Shown: in pieces, positions 26,175 to 33,691 of the stretch
How positions within the stretch are numbered: position 1 is the first letter of the stretch
Layout of the letters: every line of letters starts with the position of its first letter
NCBI GenBank assembly: GCA_016286555.1
Contig: JAEETA010000018.1
Span: 1-48,266 of the forward strand
DNA from: Lachnospiraceae bacterium
GTDB taxonomy: Bacteria > Bacillota > Clostridia > Lachnospirales > Lachnospiraceae
Direction: 5' to 3'
DNA length: 48,266 bases
Program-made: the position numbers and the translations under genes
Notes under the pieces: model-generated
The model's input: only the letters and a program-made list of their open reading frames with translations
Told to the model about the DNA's origin: nothing
Database searches by the model: none

Positions 26175-27449
26175 CTATACGGATGTAGGTGAATATAGAG
26201 GGAGAGGAAACTCGATTTGAACGTCAAAAATACCTTCTTCATGATGAATCTGGATGTTTCCGCCGTATTTCTCAACTATGGAATGGATCCCATACATTCC
26301 GTAGCCATGTTTCTTCCCGTCATTTTTTGTGGACAGCAGTTTTCCGTTTTTGATGGAGAGCATTCTCTCGTATGGATTTGATACGCGGATTAGCATACAT
26401 CCCCCTGCATAGGCAAGTTCCAACTCGATATGAGGTTCCTTGCACCCGGTGCATCCCTCTATTGCGTTATCTAGCAGATTTCCAAGTAGAACGGTGATAT
26501 CAAAGGAATTCAGCGAAAGGTTGGAAGGAATTGTAAGTTTGCAGTCAATCGGAATGCCGTTTGCGGCGGCTTCTTCCATTTTCTGGTTGATGATACCGTC
26601 TATTGGAAAATTGCCGGAATCTACAGTTTTTTCCGGGGGTTGGAGAGCGCTGTCCATGGAATGGATATAGGATTTCAAATCTTCGATGGCTCCGCTTTTG
26701 GCTAAAAGACTGATTTCAGTTAGATGGTTTCGCATATCATGTTTCAAGGCCCGAACGCGATCTTCTTGTTCACGGTTTAGCAAAAGCTGCTTCTCATATG
26801 CCAGGATCTGCTCATCAACAATGGCTTTTTCCAAGGTTTTTTCATAGTTTTCTTTGAGTGTCTGATGTAGATAATAAAGTACGAAATTCAGCAAGAGTAC
26901 AGCAGAGCATATATACACGATTGATATGACCGACATCTTTTCGCTTTCAACAATAAGCACGAGCAATCCGACACTGACGATTGTTACAGTAGTCAGTTCC
27001 CACCATTTCTCATCAGGAACGTCGGAATTGTTTCTGCCAAAAGATCGGAAGAAGATGCTGCAAGTAAGAAAAAGAAGAACCGATACGGAGGAGGCAAACA
27101 ATGTCCTTCCGGATTCTTCGATTCCGTGAACCAGTAGGAAATAGCAAAGACCATCAATCGCACAGCTGATTCCCAATAGAATACCGCAGGATAAAAGTCG
27201 CTTGTTGAACTTTTCCGGATTTGGAACAGAAACAAGAAGCATGCCTGCCACAGTAGTCAGAACATTGATCAGAGGTGAGTTGAACAGAAGGTAGATGAAG
27301 CATGTGGCAACACCGGACAAAGCAATCAAAATTCCGGATAGCAATCGGTTTCTGCTTTTTCCCAAAAGAATCTCATAGTAAAAACTGACTACAGTCAATC
27401 GGGATATCTCCAAAAGCAATTCTCCAATCATCAATTCCTGATCAATCAT
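26175..27449 (-). CDS. agrC: AgrC-like sensor histidine kinase (GHKL type)
   Basis: Predicted receptor for the autoinducing peptide encoded in the same operon. Residues 1-195 hold about six hydrophobic helices, the usual AgrC-type sensor. A coiled segment (196-233) leads to the phosphoacceptor region LKHDMRNHLTEI (H237). The ATPase domain has the N-box LLGNLLDNAIEGC and the glycine motif HGYGMYGIHSIVEKYGG. This is the HATPase_c_5 architecture of peptide-pheromone receptors. It is the last gene of the operon, 30 bases after the regulator. Base composition is clearly AT-richer than the flanking chromosome. Pheromone specificity cannot be read from sequence. Confidence 0.88.
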   Translation of the reverse strand: MIDQELMIGELLLEISRLTVVSFYYEILLGKSRNRLLSGILIALSGVATCFIYLLFNSPLINVLTTVAGMLLVSVPNPEKFNKRLLSCGILLGISCAIDGLCYFLLVHGIEESGRTLFASSVSVLLFLTCSIFFRSFGRNNSDVPDEKWWELTTVTIVSVGLLVLIVESEKMSVISIVYICSAVLLLNFVLYYLHQTLKENYEKTLEKAIVDEQILAYEKQLLLNREQEDRVRALKHDMRNHLTEISLLAKSGAIEDLKSYIHSMDSALQPPEKTVDSGNFPIDGIINQKMEEAAANGIPIDCKLTIPSNLSLNSFDITVLLGNLLDNAIEGCTGCKEPHIELELAYAGGCMLIRVSNPYERMLSIKNGKLLSTKNDGKKHGYGMYGIHSIVEKYGGNIQIHHEEGIFDVQIEFPLPLYSPTSV

Positions 27450-27479
27450 AAACAGCCCTCTTTTGTGAACAATATAGCT

Positions 27480-28202
27480 TTACAGTCTTCCGATATAACG
27501 ATGAAACGCAGACATGGAAGCGTCTCGAAATCCTCTGGAAATGGACAGCTCTGTACCACTGTTCATCAGCACGGAATGGCTTTTGATGGCGGTAATGAGC
27601 CGCATGTTGACCAGATAAGATTTTGCAATCTGTGTGAAACTATCCGGAAATTTGATTCCTTCATCCCGGAGCTTTCCGACAAATTCTACGGTTGAACCGT
27701 CTCTCTTGTGAAGGAGCAAATGTTTGTTTCTGCTTTCGATGTATTCAATCTCGTGAAAAGGAACACTGTTGATTGACCTGTGAACACTGAAACAATAGCA
27801 TCTGCTGTTTGATTCTGTTTCCCCAATCAATGCTCCGATCATTTTTACACAATAGGAATAGTCCAGTGGTTTTACCAGAAAGTCAAACGGATGCAGTTTA
27901 AATAATTCCAAGGCGTAGGTGGTTTTGGCTGACACAAAGATGATTTGCATCGTGGAGTTGTTCAGAGTGTTTCTGATGTATGATCCGACGTCTGTGCCGA
28001 GCCTTTCAGGGAGCTCAATATCGAGAAACAGAATTTGTAGATCGGGAATTTTGGGTATATCCGAGCAGGCACAGGCTCCGTCATTCCATATGTATGTCTC
28101 GGTATGATATCCATAGGTGCTGAAAATATTGGTGATACACTGCTTTAATTCTTTGCAGAATTCGGTATCATCATCACAAATTCCGACATGATATGTGGGC
28201 AT
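27480..28202 (-). CDS. agrA: LytTR family response regulator (AgrA-like)
   Basis: Transcription regulator partner of the adjacent kinase. The chosen start MPTYHVGICDDDTEF (240 residues) has GGAGGACAAGAA upstream; the longer frame to 28409 overlaps agrB and lacks family similarity. The receiver domain has the acidic pair D10-D11-D12, phosphoacceptor D61 (LFLDIELP) and K111 (LVKPLD). The LytTR DNA-binding domain (~140-240) includes HEIEYIESRNKHLLLH and a FTQIAKSYLVNMRLI-type segment. Activated AgrA-type proteins bind pairs of short direct repeats; I found no convincing pair near the operon promoter. Confidence 0.9.
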   Translation of the reverse strand: MPTYHVGICDDDTEFCKELKQCITNIFSTYGYHTETYIWNDGACACSDIPKIPDLQILFLDIELPERLGTDVGSYIRNTLNNSTMQIIFVSAKTTYALELFKLHPFDFLVKPLDYSYCVKMIGALIGETESNSRCYCFSVHRSINSVPFHEIEYIESRNKHLLLHKRDGSTVEFVGKLRDEGIKFPDSFTQIAKSYLVNMRLITAIKSHSVLMNSGTELSISRGFRDASMSAFHRYIGRL

Positions 28203-28216
28203 TTCTTGTCCTCCGA

Positions 28217-28765
28217 TTACATGCGTAAAAAGGAATCGTTCATGGCAGAAATCCGGTTTTTTATGTGCCCGGTCAAAACCAGAACAGAAGTAACCAACAC
28301 GGATAATAACACCGGCTGAGCCCATTCTGCAGATCTGGAACAAAAAAGAAGAATAAAAAGTAAGCTTTCCGCTGTGAGCCACAGTCTGGCCTTGTTTCGA
28401 ATGATGCATCTTTCGTGAGCGTCAAGTGGATTGGATGGATTATCAATCGGAGCGAGGCTGAGGATAACAAAGGCGGTTACAGAAAACATACAGATTTGGA
28501 TTCCTTTTGAAATCATAACATATTTTATGAACAAAAAAACTCCTCCAAAAAGGATCAGCGATAAAAATGTACATACTCTCAAAGAACCGACATGGATTCC
28601 ACCAGAGTATTGTCTTAATGGAAAAACAAGACATAAAAAGAGAGTTCCCTTTATGGTGACATCAAGACAAATGGCCATGAAGAGCGCTATGCTTGTTCCA
28701 AGTATAAAGTGGATCAGCATTTGTTTTCCGAACTGAATGATATCGTTCTCATCTTCGTTTGTCAT
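28217..28765 (-). CDS. agrB: AgrB-like pheromone-processing cysteine endopeptidase
   Basis: Polytopic membrane protease that trims and cyclises the AgrD precursor into a thiolactone peptide. At 182 residues it has normal AgrB length, with about four to six hydrophobic segments. The conserved block FPLRQYSGGIHVGSLRVC contains catalytic His58 and Cys65 at the seven-residue spacing of the family. The second signature APIDNPSNPLDAHER matches the AgrB APxDxPxxP motif. It lies directly downstream of agrD and 14 bases before the regulator. A hairpin between agrD and agrB may lower its expression relative to the peptide. Confidence 0.92.
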   Translation of the reverse strand: MTNEDENDIIQFGKQMLIHFILGTSIALFMAICLDVTIKGTLFLCLVFPLRQYSGGIHVGSLRVCTFLSLILFGGVFLFIKYVMISKGIQICMFSVTAFVILSLAPIDNPSNPLDAHERCIIRNKARLWLTAESLLFILLFCSRSAEWAQPVLLSVLVTSVLVLTGHIKNRISAMNDSFLRM

Positions 28766-28818
28766 ATCGAGGTTCCTTTCGTTCTGCTATAGTGACAATA
28801 CGTGTTGACAAACAAGAA

Positions 28819-28840
28819 GGGGAGGATTGAAATCCTCCCC
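28819..28840 (-). other. Perfect hairpin between agrD and agrB (attenuator/partial terminator?)
   Basis: GGGGAGGATT and AATCCTCCCC form a perfect inverted repeat around GA, directly after the agrD stop. On the minus strand it is followed by TTCTTGTTTGT, a poor T-run. That suggests partial read-through or RNA stabilisation rather than full termination. Confidence 0.65.
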
Positions 28841-28846
28841 GGTAGC

Positions 28847-28999
28847 TTACTTCTTTCTTAAGGATTTGACTGCGTCAGGCAGAACCGGCTGATACAGCAT
28901 CAAAGGACAGGCTACATTCGCATAATGTTCTGCTACCTTCCGCATGATCTTTTTGGAATAATTGGCAGCTTTGTCATGATTGTTTTTATTCGTTTTCAT
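28847..28999 (-). CDS. agrD: AgrD-like cyclic autoinducing peptide precursor
   Basis: A 50-codon gene starting at 28999 with an excellent AAAGGAGGAAACA ribosome site. The product begins MKTNKNNHDKAANYSKKIMR, an N-terminal basic amphipathic helix. The core is ANVACPLMLYQPVLPDAV and the tail KSLRKK. The single Cys31 followed by four hydrophobic residues and then Y-Q-P-x-x-P matches clostridial AgrD precursors. By analogy the thiolactone ring would be C31-P-L-M-L35, with AgrB cutting after L35. The exocyclic N-terminal tail length is not predictable. Position immediately ahead of agrB confirms the role. Confidence 0.88.
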   Translation of the reverse strand: MKTNKNNHDKAANYSKKIMRKVAEHYANVACPLMLYQPVLPDAVKSLRKK

Positions 29000-29035
29000 T
29001 GTTTCCTCCTTTTAGAAGCTCTTATATGCAATGCA

Positions 29036-30322
29036 TTACTCAAAAGAATTTTCGTTCAGGATGATCTGAACTCTGGAATTGATGATCTCGATCACTTCAT
29101 CCAGCGTTTTTTCTCCGGCAAAATAGGGCTGGGATTCCTCAGTAACGATTTTGACGAAGTCTGATTGGGGCGAGCGGAGAAGATGGGCCGTTTCAATGGC
29201 ATGTGAGAGTTTACCAACCTGTTCTTCGGAGACGGGTAAATACTTGACTCCGTCAAGAATATAGGTCTCCCCATTCATGTCCTTGCGAAACTCTTCATCC
29301 AGAGCATCTGCTGTAGTCGGAAGTCCGTACCTGGTATCCAAATCAGCGTGTGCCATCCAGTATGAAATAAATTCCTTGGCTCCATCTGCAATTTTTGACT
29401 TGCTGGATACACCAAGCATTGTGTAGCTGACCAAACCGCCGGAAGATTCCTTTTCAGAGCATGGATATCCAATGAGATTCAGCGGGCATCCCATTCTGGA
29501 TTCCAAATCGGCAATCTCTTTTGCGCTGTGGAAATCCAACACAAATAGTACGGGCTCACCGTCTATCGCGCGCTCTGTTCGATCTTGAGACACATTGGAA
29601 ACATCCAAGGCAGATATGCGTGTCATTAAAGAACGAAATGGCTCTTCTGAAAACAGCGGATGATGGTTTTCCCAATCAATGTGTTGATCGATGTCCCCCC
29701 AAAGTGCATTTGCCAGAATGGTGGCCTTTATTTCCGTGAGGTCTCTTCCGTTCCCGGAACAAGCGTTGGGATACTCCTCCATAAACGCAAGATAGTCTTC
29801 GATGGACCAGGAAGATACATCGCCAAGGTAAGCAGCGGAACAGGCTAATGTGGAAAAAGCCATATGTGTCGGGAGAGCATAGATACACCCGTTTCTGGAT
29901 AGATCGTTTTGAATACGGTCGATCATACCGGGATGGCTGTCATTAGCGAAGAATTCGGTCAGATCAAGCAAATATCCTTTCTCCGAATAGGCATCATATT
30001 GGAAAATCCCATTAACCTGAACGAGATCGGTATCTCCGGCCTGCAAAATGGCATTATATTTGTCAAAATCCGGAATGTGTTCTCCAAGAGTCACCTGGTA
30101 GGAATTGCACTCTCGGTTAAATGAATCAACACAATTCACATGGTATACCGGGTTTACGGACTGAAATGAAACCTCTGCCTTTTGGGGTGCTTCCTGCGAG
30201 GAAACAGAAGTACCTTCGGTTTGCTCGCATGGAGATTGAGTGGTAGAGTCTGCGATTCCCTCCTTGGTGGCTCCGCATCCACATAAAAATATGATCGCCA
30301 AAAGACAAATGCTCTTTTTCAT
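29036..30322 (-). CDS. Extracellular solute-binding lipoprotein, orphan, in the agr-type operon
   Basis: A 428-residue lipoprotein. The signal MKKSICLLAIIFLCGC has lipobox L13-C-G-C16. The mature protein shows the layout of family 1 (sugar-type) ABC solute-binding proteins: an early strand/helix with DFDKYNAILQAGDTDLVQV, YALPTHMAFSTLAC, WSIEDYLAFMEEYP and GAKEFISYWMAH. Overall similarity to known sugar binders appears low. No permease or ATPase genes are nearby, so it is either a partner of a transporter elsewhere or a ligand/peptide sensor. It is 36 bases upstream of agrD on the same strand and shares its AT-rich composition. Confidence 0.75.
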   Translation of the reverse strand: MKKSICLLAIIFLCGCGATKEGIADSTTQSPCEQTEGTSVSSQEAPQKAEVSFQSVNPVYHVNCVDSFNRECNSYQVTLGEHIPDFDKYNAILQAGDTDLVQVNGIFQYDAYSEKGYLLDLTEFFANDSHPGMIDRIQNDLSRNGCIYALPTHMAFSTLACSAAYLGDVSSWSIEDYLAFMEEYPNACSGNGRDLTEIKATILANALWGDIDQHIDWENHHPLFSEEPFRSLMTRISALDVSNVSQDRTERAIDGEPVLFVLDFHSAKEIADLESRMGCPLNLIGYPCSEKESSGGLVSYTMLGVSSKSKIADGAKEFISYWMAHADLDTRYGLPTTADALDEEFRKDMNGETYILDGVKYLPVSEEQVGKLSHAIETAHLLRSPQSDFVKIVTEESQPYFAGEKTLDEVIEIINSRVQIILNENSFE

Positions 30323-30342
30323 TATGTTCTCCGATCAGTTAT

Positions 30343-30594
30343 TTATGAGTGATTTACTGAGTGATGATATTCATCCTGGTTTTGTGAGTATGTTGCGCCG
30401 CAGGAACATCTGTAAACACAATAGTAATGATAACCGGTAATGGTACAACCTGCATCGTAAACACACTGCTCTGTAGTAATACTCATCAGGGTTTTGTTGT
30501 ACAGGCTGTAGTAATGGTCGTGTGCGTAGGACGGGAACACGACGCAAAGAGACAGTACGAGGGAAAGAAGTGCAGAACACAGTGCTTTTTTCAT
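30343..30594 (-). CDS. Small secreted Cys/His-rich protein, first gene of the agr-type operon
   Basis: 83 residues from the ATG at 30594, which has AAGGAGGTATCATC upstream. The signal peptide is MKKALCSALLSLVLSLCVVF with probable cleavage after PSYA (residue 24). The ~59-residue mature protein has five Cys (44, 50, 59, 63, 65) and six His (25, 27, 56, 77, 78, 82), with CVYDAGCTITGYHYYCVYRC and SCG. This looks like a metal-binding (zinc-ribbon-like) or disulfide-rich exported peptide. I do not recognise the family. It could be the effector or bacteriocin-like output of the system, which is conjecture. It is 20 bases upstream of the solute-binding protein gene. Confidence 0.75.
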   Translation of the reverse strand: MKKALCSALLSLVLSLCVVFPSYAHDHYYSLYNKTLMSITTEQCVYDAGCTITGYHYYCVYRCSCGATYSQNQDEYHHSVNHS

Positions 30595-30639
30595 GATGAT
30601 ACCTCCTTGCAAAAAGCGTGAATTAACAGTTACGGGCAG

Positions 30640-30648
30640 ACTATAGCA
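30640..30648 (-). promoter_or_regulatory. Extended -10 element of the agr-type operon promoter
   Basis: TG-C-TATAGT on the minus strand, ~45 bases before the first operon gene. The -35 region has no consensus match, as expected if an activator is needed. Confidence 0.5.
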
Positions 30649-30707
30649 TAAAAAAGTCGGTAATATAGGCGCCTGGCGAAAATGGCATGTTAATCGACGA
30701 AATATGC

Positions 30708-30737
30708 AAAAAAATCCGAAGGCACTTGCCTTCGGAT
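30708..30737 (-). terminator. Intrinsic terminator of tadA
   Basis: ATCCGAAGGC pairs with GCCTTCGGAT around a 4-base loop. On the minus strand it is followed by a run of six to seven T, immediately after the tadA stop. Confidence 0.9.
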
Positions 30738-30738
30738 C

Positions 30739-31236
30739 TCAGGAGGTAGACCTGGCTTTCTTTTCTTCCTTCAGTCTGCCACGTAGCTCCGTGAAAAATT
30801 TCTTTAGCAGTGCGCTGCATTCCTCCGCCAGGATGCCCTTGGTCACAGCCACCTGATGGTTGAATTCCGGATTGTTCAGGATGTCCAGGATGGAACCGCT
30901 GCAGCCCGACTTGGGACTTTCACTGGCCATCACCACCTCCGGGATCCGGGCCTGAACGATGGCACCTGCGCACATCTGACAGGGCTCCAGGGTCACATAG
31001 AGGGTGCATTCCTCCAGTCGCCAGTCTCCCAGGACTTTACTGGCCTTGCGGATGGCGGTGATCTCCGCGTGGGACAGAGTACAATGATCCGTGTTCCTGC
31101 GGTTGTAGCCCCGGCCGATGATCTTCCCTTCATGAACGATGACGCAGCCGATGGGCACCTCTCCCAAGGCGTACGCTTTCAGGGCCTGTTTGTAGGCCTC
31201 TTTCATATATTTTTCGTGGATAGATTTGATCTCCAT
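30739..31236 (-). CDS. tadA: tRNA-specific adenosine(34) deaminase
   Basis: Converts A34 to inosine in the wobble position of tRNA-Arg(ACG). Zinc-dependent deaminase fold: H-A-E in SHAEITAIRKASKVLGDWRL supplies the zinc His and proton-shuttle Glu, and PCQMCAGAIVQARI supplies the two Cys. At 165 residues it is of normal length. The Lys/Arg-rich C-terminus (LKEEKKARSTS) is typical. Its composition returns to the GC-rich chromosomal norm, so it marks the right border of the AT-rich agr module. Confidence 0.95.
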   Translation of the reverse strand: MEIKSIHEKYMKEAYKQALKAYALGEVPIGCVIVHEGKIIGRGYNRRNTDHCTLSHAEITAIRKASKVLGDWRLEECTLYVTLEPCQMCAGAIVQARIPEVVMASESPKSGCSGSILDILNNPEFNHQVAVTKGILAEECSALLKKFFTELRGRLKEEKKARSTS

Positions 31237-31346
31237 AAAGTCTTTCTCCCTGCAGTCAGCGGGTTTTTCCCTGCGTTCCTGAGCCTCTTTTCAGTATAGG
31301 CAGGAGGGCTTTCTTTCGTCAAGGATGCCGATTTTTCGCAGAAAAA

Positions 31347-31375
31347 TTGATAAATCCCGAAAAATCGGTTATATT
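31347..31375 (+). promoter_or_regulatory. Sigma-A promoter of the serine acetyltransferase gene
   Basis: TTGATA (31347-31352), exactly 17 bases, then TATATT (31370-31375). The ~80-base leader downstream contains a GGGGA-TTT-TCCCC hairpin (31402-31414). Confidence 0.8.
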
Positions 31376-31463
31376 AAGATGTTAGAATCTGCGCCGGGAC
31401 AGGGGATTTTCCCCGAAACCCCGCTGCAAACGGGAGCCTGAAGCACATTAGGGAGGACCTGAT

Positions 31464-32453
31464 ATGAGTGAAAAACAGACCTGCACGCCGGAAGCGCTGG
31501 TAAATACGCTGCTGGAGGATTTTAAAACAGACCGGATCATCAACCGTGTGGATCTCTTCGATCAACCGGATCGGGAGGAGGTCTCTGCGGTTCTGGAGAA
31601 GCTGATCAAGATCGTCTTCCCGGGATTTTTCCGTGAGAAATCTTACCGCTTTTACAATTTCAACAGCCGCCTCACCGTCATGATCGAGGATGTGCTCTAC
31701 CTGCTGAACAAGCAGATCACCATCGCCTTAAAGCAGTCTCCGGAATATGCGGAGATGTCTCTGGAAGAGCGGGAGGAGATCGCCTGCGATATCTCCGGGC
31801 AGTTCATCCTGCGCCTGAGTAAGGTCCGCGAGCTGGTGGAGACGGATGTGCAGGCCTTCTATGATGGGGACCCCGCTGCGTACAATCACAATGAGGTCAT
31901 CCTTTGCTACCCCGGGCTGCGCGCTATCGTCACCGCCCGCCTGGCTCATGAACTCTATCTCCTGGGCGTGCCCCTGATCCCCCGCATGATGACGGAGGAA
32001 GCTCATTCCCGCACCGGTATCGACATTCATCCCGGCGCCACCCTGGGCCGGTATTTCTTCATCGACCACGGCACCGGCATCGTCATCGGTGAGACCACCA
32101 TCATCGGCGATTATGTGAAGATCTATCAGGGCGTTACCATCGGTGCGCTTTCCACCAGAGGCGGACAGAGTCTCCGGGGCGTGAAACGCCATCCCACCAT
32201 CGAGGACCGGGTCACCATCTATGCCGGTGCGTCCATCCTGGGCGGCGAGACTGTGGTGGGCCACGATGCGGTCATCGGCTCCAATGTATTTATCACCTCT
32301 TCCGTGGACGCAGGCGCCCGCATCAGCAGTAAGAGCCAGGAGTTGCAGATCAAAAACGGCCGCGACCATGATGCCATCGACGGCGTCACCACCGGCGACA
32401 GTGTCACTGCCAGCGACAGAGAGACAGATACCAATTGGTTTTACATCATTTGA
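31464..32453 (+). CDS. epsC: Serine O-acetyltransferase, EpsC type
   Basis: Acetylates L-serine with acetyl-CoA, the first step of cysteine synthesis. The N-terminal helical region (1-175) is longer than in CysE and typical of the EpsC group. The C-terminal left-handed beta-helix is built of hexapeptide repeats: GIDIHPGATLGRYFFIDHGTG, VIGETTIIGDYVKIYQGVTIG, RHPTIEDRVTIYAGASILGG and VVGHDAVIGSNVFI. The catalytic His/Asp lie in EEAHSRTGIDIHPGA and FIDHGTG. The start has GGGAGGACCTGAT upstream. It could supply cysteine to the desulfurase-ThiI pair downstream; no physical operon link is evident. Confidence 0.93.
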   Translation: MSEKQTCTPEALVNTLLEDFKTDRIINRVDLFDQPDREEVSAVLEKLIKIVFPGFFREKSYRFYNFNSRLTVMIEDVLYLLNKQITIALKQSPEYAEMSLEEREEIACDISGQFILRLSKVRELVETDVQAFYDGDPAAYNHNEVILCYPGLRAIVTARLAHELYLLGVPLIPRMMTEEAHSRTGIDIHPGATLGRYFFIDHGTGIVIGETTIIGDYVKIYQGVTIGALSTRGGQSLRGVKRHPTIEDRVTIYAGASILGGETVVGHDAVIGSNVFITSSVDAGARISSKSQELQIKNGRDHDAIDGVTTGDSVTASDRETDTNWFYII

Positions 32454-32462
32454 TTGATACAA

Positions 32463-32622
32463 GGGTTCACGGCAGATTCCCCGGGCAAGCTCGCTTGCTG
32501 AGGGGAATCTGTCAGGAACCCGAACAAACACGAGCAAGCAGGCGGTATCCCTGCTCTTTGGGATGCCGCCGGATTGTGAGTGGTTGTAGGATTGCGAGAG
32601 CTGCAGAGCAGCGAAGCAATCC
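32463..32622 (+). other. Array of three strong hairpins between epsC and prmA
   Basis: Hairpin 1 is nested: GGGTTC/GAACCC (32463-32468, 32516-32521), CAGATTCCCC/GGGGAATCTG (32473-32482, 32502-32511) and GCAAGC/GCTTGC inside. Hairpin 2: GGCGGTATCCC/GGGATGCCGCC (32541-32551, 32560-32570). Hairpin 3: GGATTGC/GCAATCC (32589-32595, 32616-32622). No T-run follows any of them, so this is a structured RNA, cis-regulator or palindromic repeat rather than a plain terminator. Confidence 0.65.
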
Positions 32623-32654
32623 GTAGTATCAATCCTAAACGGAGGTAAGAAAAC

Positions 32655-33656
32655 ATGAAATGGGTCAGATACCGGATCAAAACCGTAACGGGAGCGGAGG
32701 ACATCATCATCAGCACCCTTTATGATATCGGCCTGGAGGGGGCGCAGATCGAGGACAAGATCCCTCTCACCGCCCTGGAGAAGGAGCAGATGTTTGTGGA
32801 CATCCTGCCCGACACCGGGGAGGACGACGGCGTGGCTTACCTCAGCTTTTTCGTGGAGCTTCGGGAGAATGGACAGGTCCTGCTGGAGGGAGAGGAGATC
32901 TCCCGTGAGGATCTTCTTTCTCGCATCGATGCAGAGCTCTCTGAACTCCGGGATTTTAACCTGGACATCGGAGAGGGCACCGTCACGGTGGACGAGACCG
33001 AGGACATCGACTGGATCAACAACTGGAAGCAGTACTTCCATCAGTTCCGGATAGATGACATTCTTGTCATTCCCTCCTGGGAGGAGCCGGAAGCCGCAAA
33101 TGCGGATCCCGCGCCGTCCATGACCCTGCACATCGATCCCGGCACCGCTTTCGGTACCGGCATGCACGAGACCACCCAACTCTGCATCCGTTCCATTCGT
33201 AAACACATGACGGAGGACGCGCAGATTCTGGATCTGGGCACCGGCAGCGGCATCCTTTCCATCCTGGCCCTGAAGTTCGGCGCGGGTCATGCGGTGGGTA
33301 CCGATCTGGATCCCTGTGCCGTGGAAGCTGTGGCACAGAACTGCCGGGACAACGGCATCGATCCCAAGGATTTCGAACTCATCATCGGCAACCTCATCGA
33401 TGACCCTGCAGTGCAGGAACAGGTGGGATATGAAAAATATGACATTGTCGTCGCAAATATTCTGGCAGAGGTTCTGGTGATGCTGACCCCTGCTGCGGTA
33501 AAGTGCTTAAAGCCCGGCGGCATCTACATCACCTCCGGCATCCTGGACATCCGGGAGCAGATGGTGTTGGAGGCCGTGGAAGCGGCAGGACTGGAAGTGC
33601 TGGAGGTCACCGCCCAGGGCGAGTGGCGCAGCATCACGGCGAGACGACGGGAATAA
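32655..33656 (+). CDS. prmA: Ribosomal protein L11 methyltransferase
   Basis: SAM-dependent trimethylation of ribosomal protein L11. The N-terminal substrate domain begins MKWVRYRIKTVTGAEDIII. A linker WINNWKQYFHQFRIDDILVIPSWEEP precedes the methyltransferase domain. That domain has LHIDPGTAFGTGMHETTQLC, motif I ILDLGTGSGILSILALKFG and the NPPY-like segment IVVANILAEVLV. Length 333 is slightly above the family's usual ~315 because of an acidic insertion around residues 60-100. It follows the hairpin array and precedes rsmE, a conserved neighbour. Confidence 0.95.
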   Translation: MKWVRYRIKTVTGAEDIIISTLYDIGLEGAQIEDKIPLTALEKEQMFVDILPDTGEDDGVAYLSFFVELRENGQVLLEGEEISREDLLSRIDAELSELRDFNLDIGEGTVTVDETEDIDWINNWKQYFHQFRIDDILVIPSWEEPEAANADPAPSMTLHIDPGTAFGTGMHETTQLCIRSIRKHMTEDAQILDLGTGSGILSILALKFGAGHAVGTDLDPCAVEAVAQNCRDNGIDPKDFELIIGNLIDDPAVQEQVGYEKYDIVVANILAEVLVMLTPAAVKCLKPGGIYITSGILDIREQMVLEAVEAAGLEVLEVTAQGEWRSITARRRE

Positions 33657-33691
33657 GGGCGTCCCCTGCGACCGAAGGAAAGTGAAAGAAC

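Noticed and set aside
28203..28409. Longer start for the LytTR regulator overlapping agrB
   Set aside because: The receiver domain begins at MPTYHVGICDDD with a strong ribosome site; the extra residues come from the agrB reading region.
30623..30638. TTAACAGTTACGGGCA resembling half of an AgrA/LytTR binding site
   Set aside because: No second repeat at a suitable spacing, and it lies downstream of the candidate -10, so activation from it is unlikely.
32454..32654. T-box or SAM riboswitch ahead of prmA
   Set aside because: No T-box signature (TGGNACCGCG-like) or other recognised riboswitch core, and no terminator-type T-run; kept only as an unexplained hairpin array.
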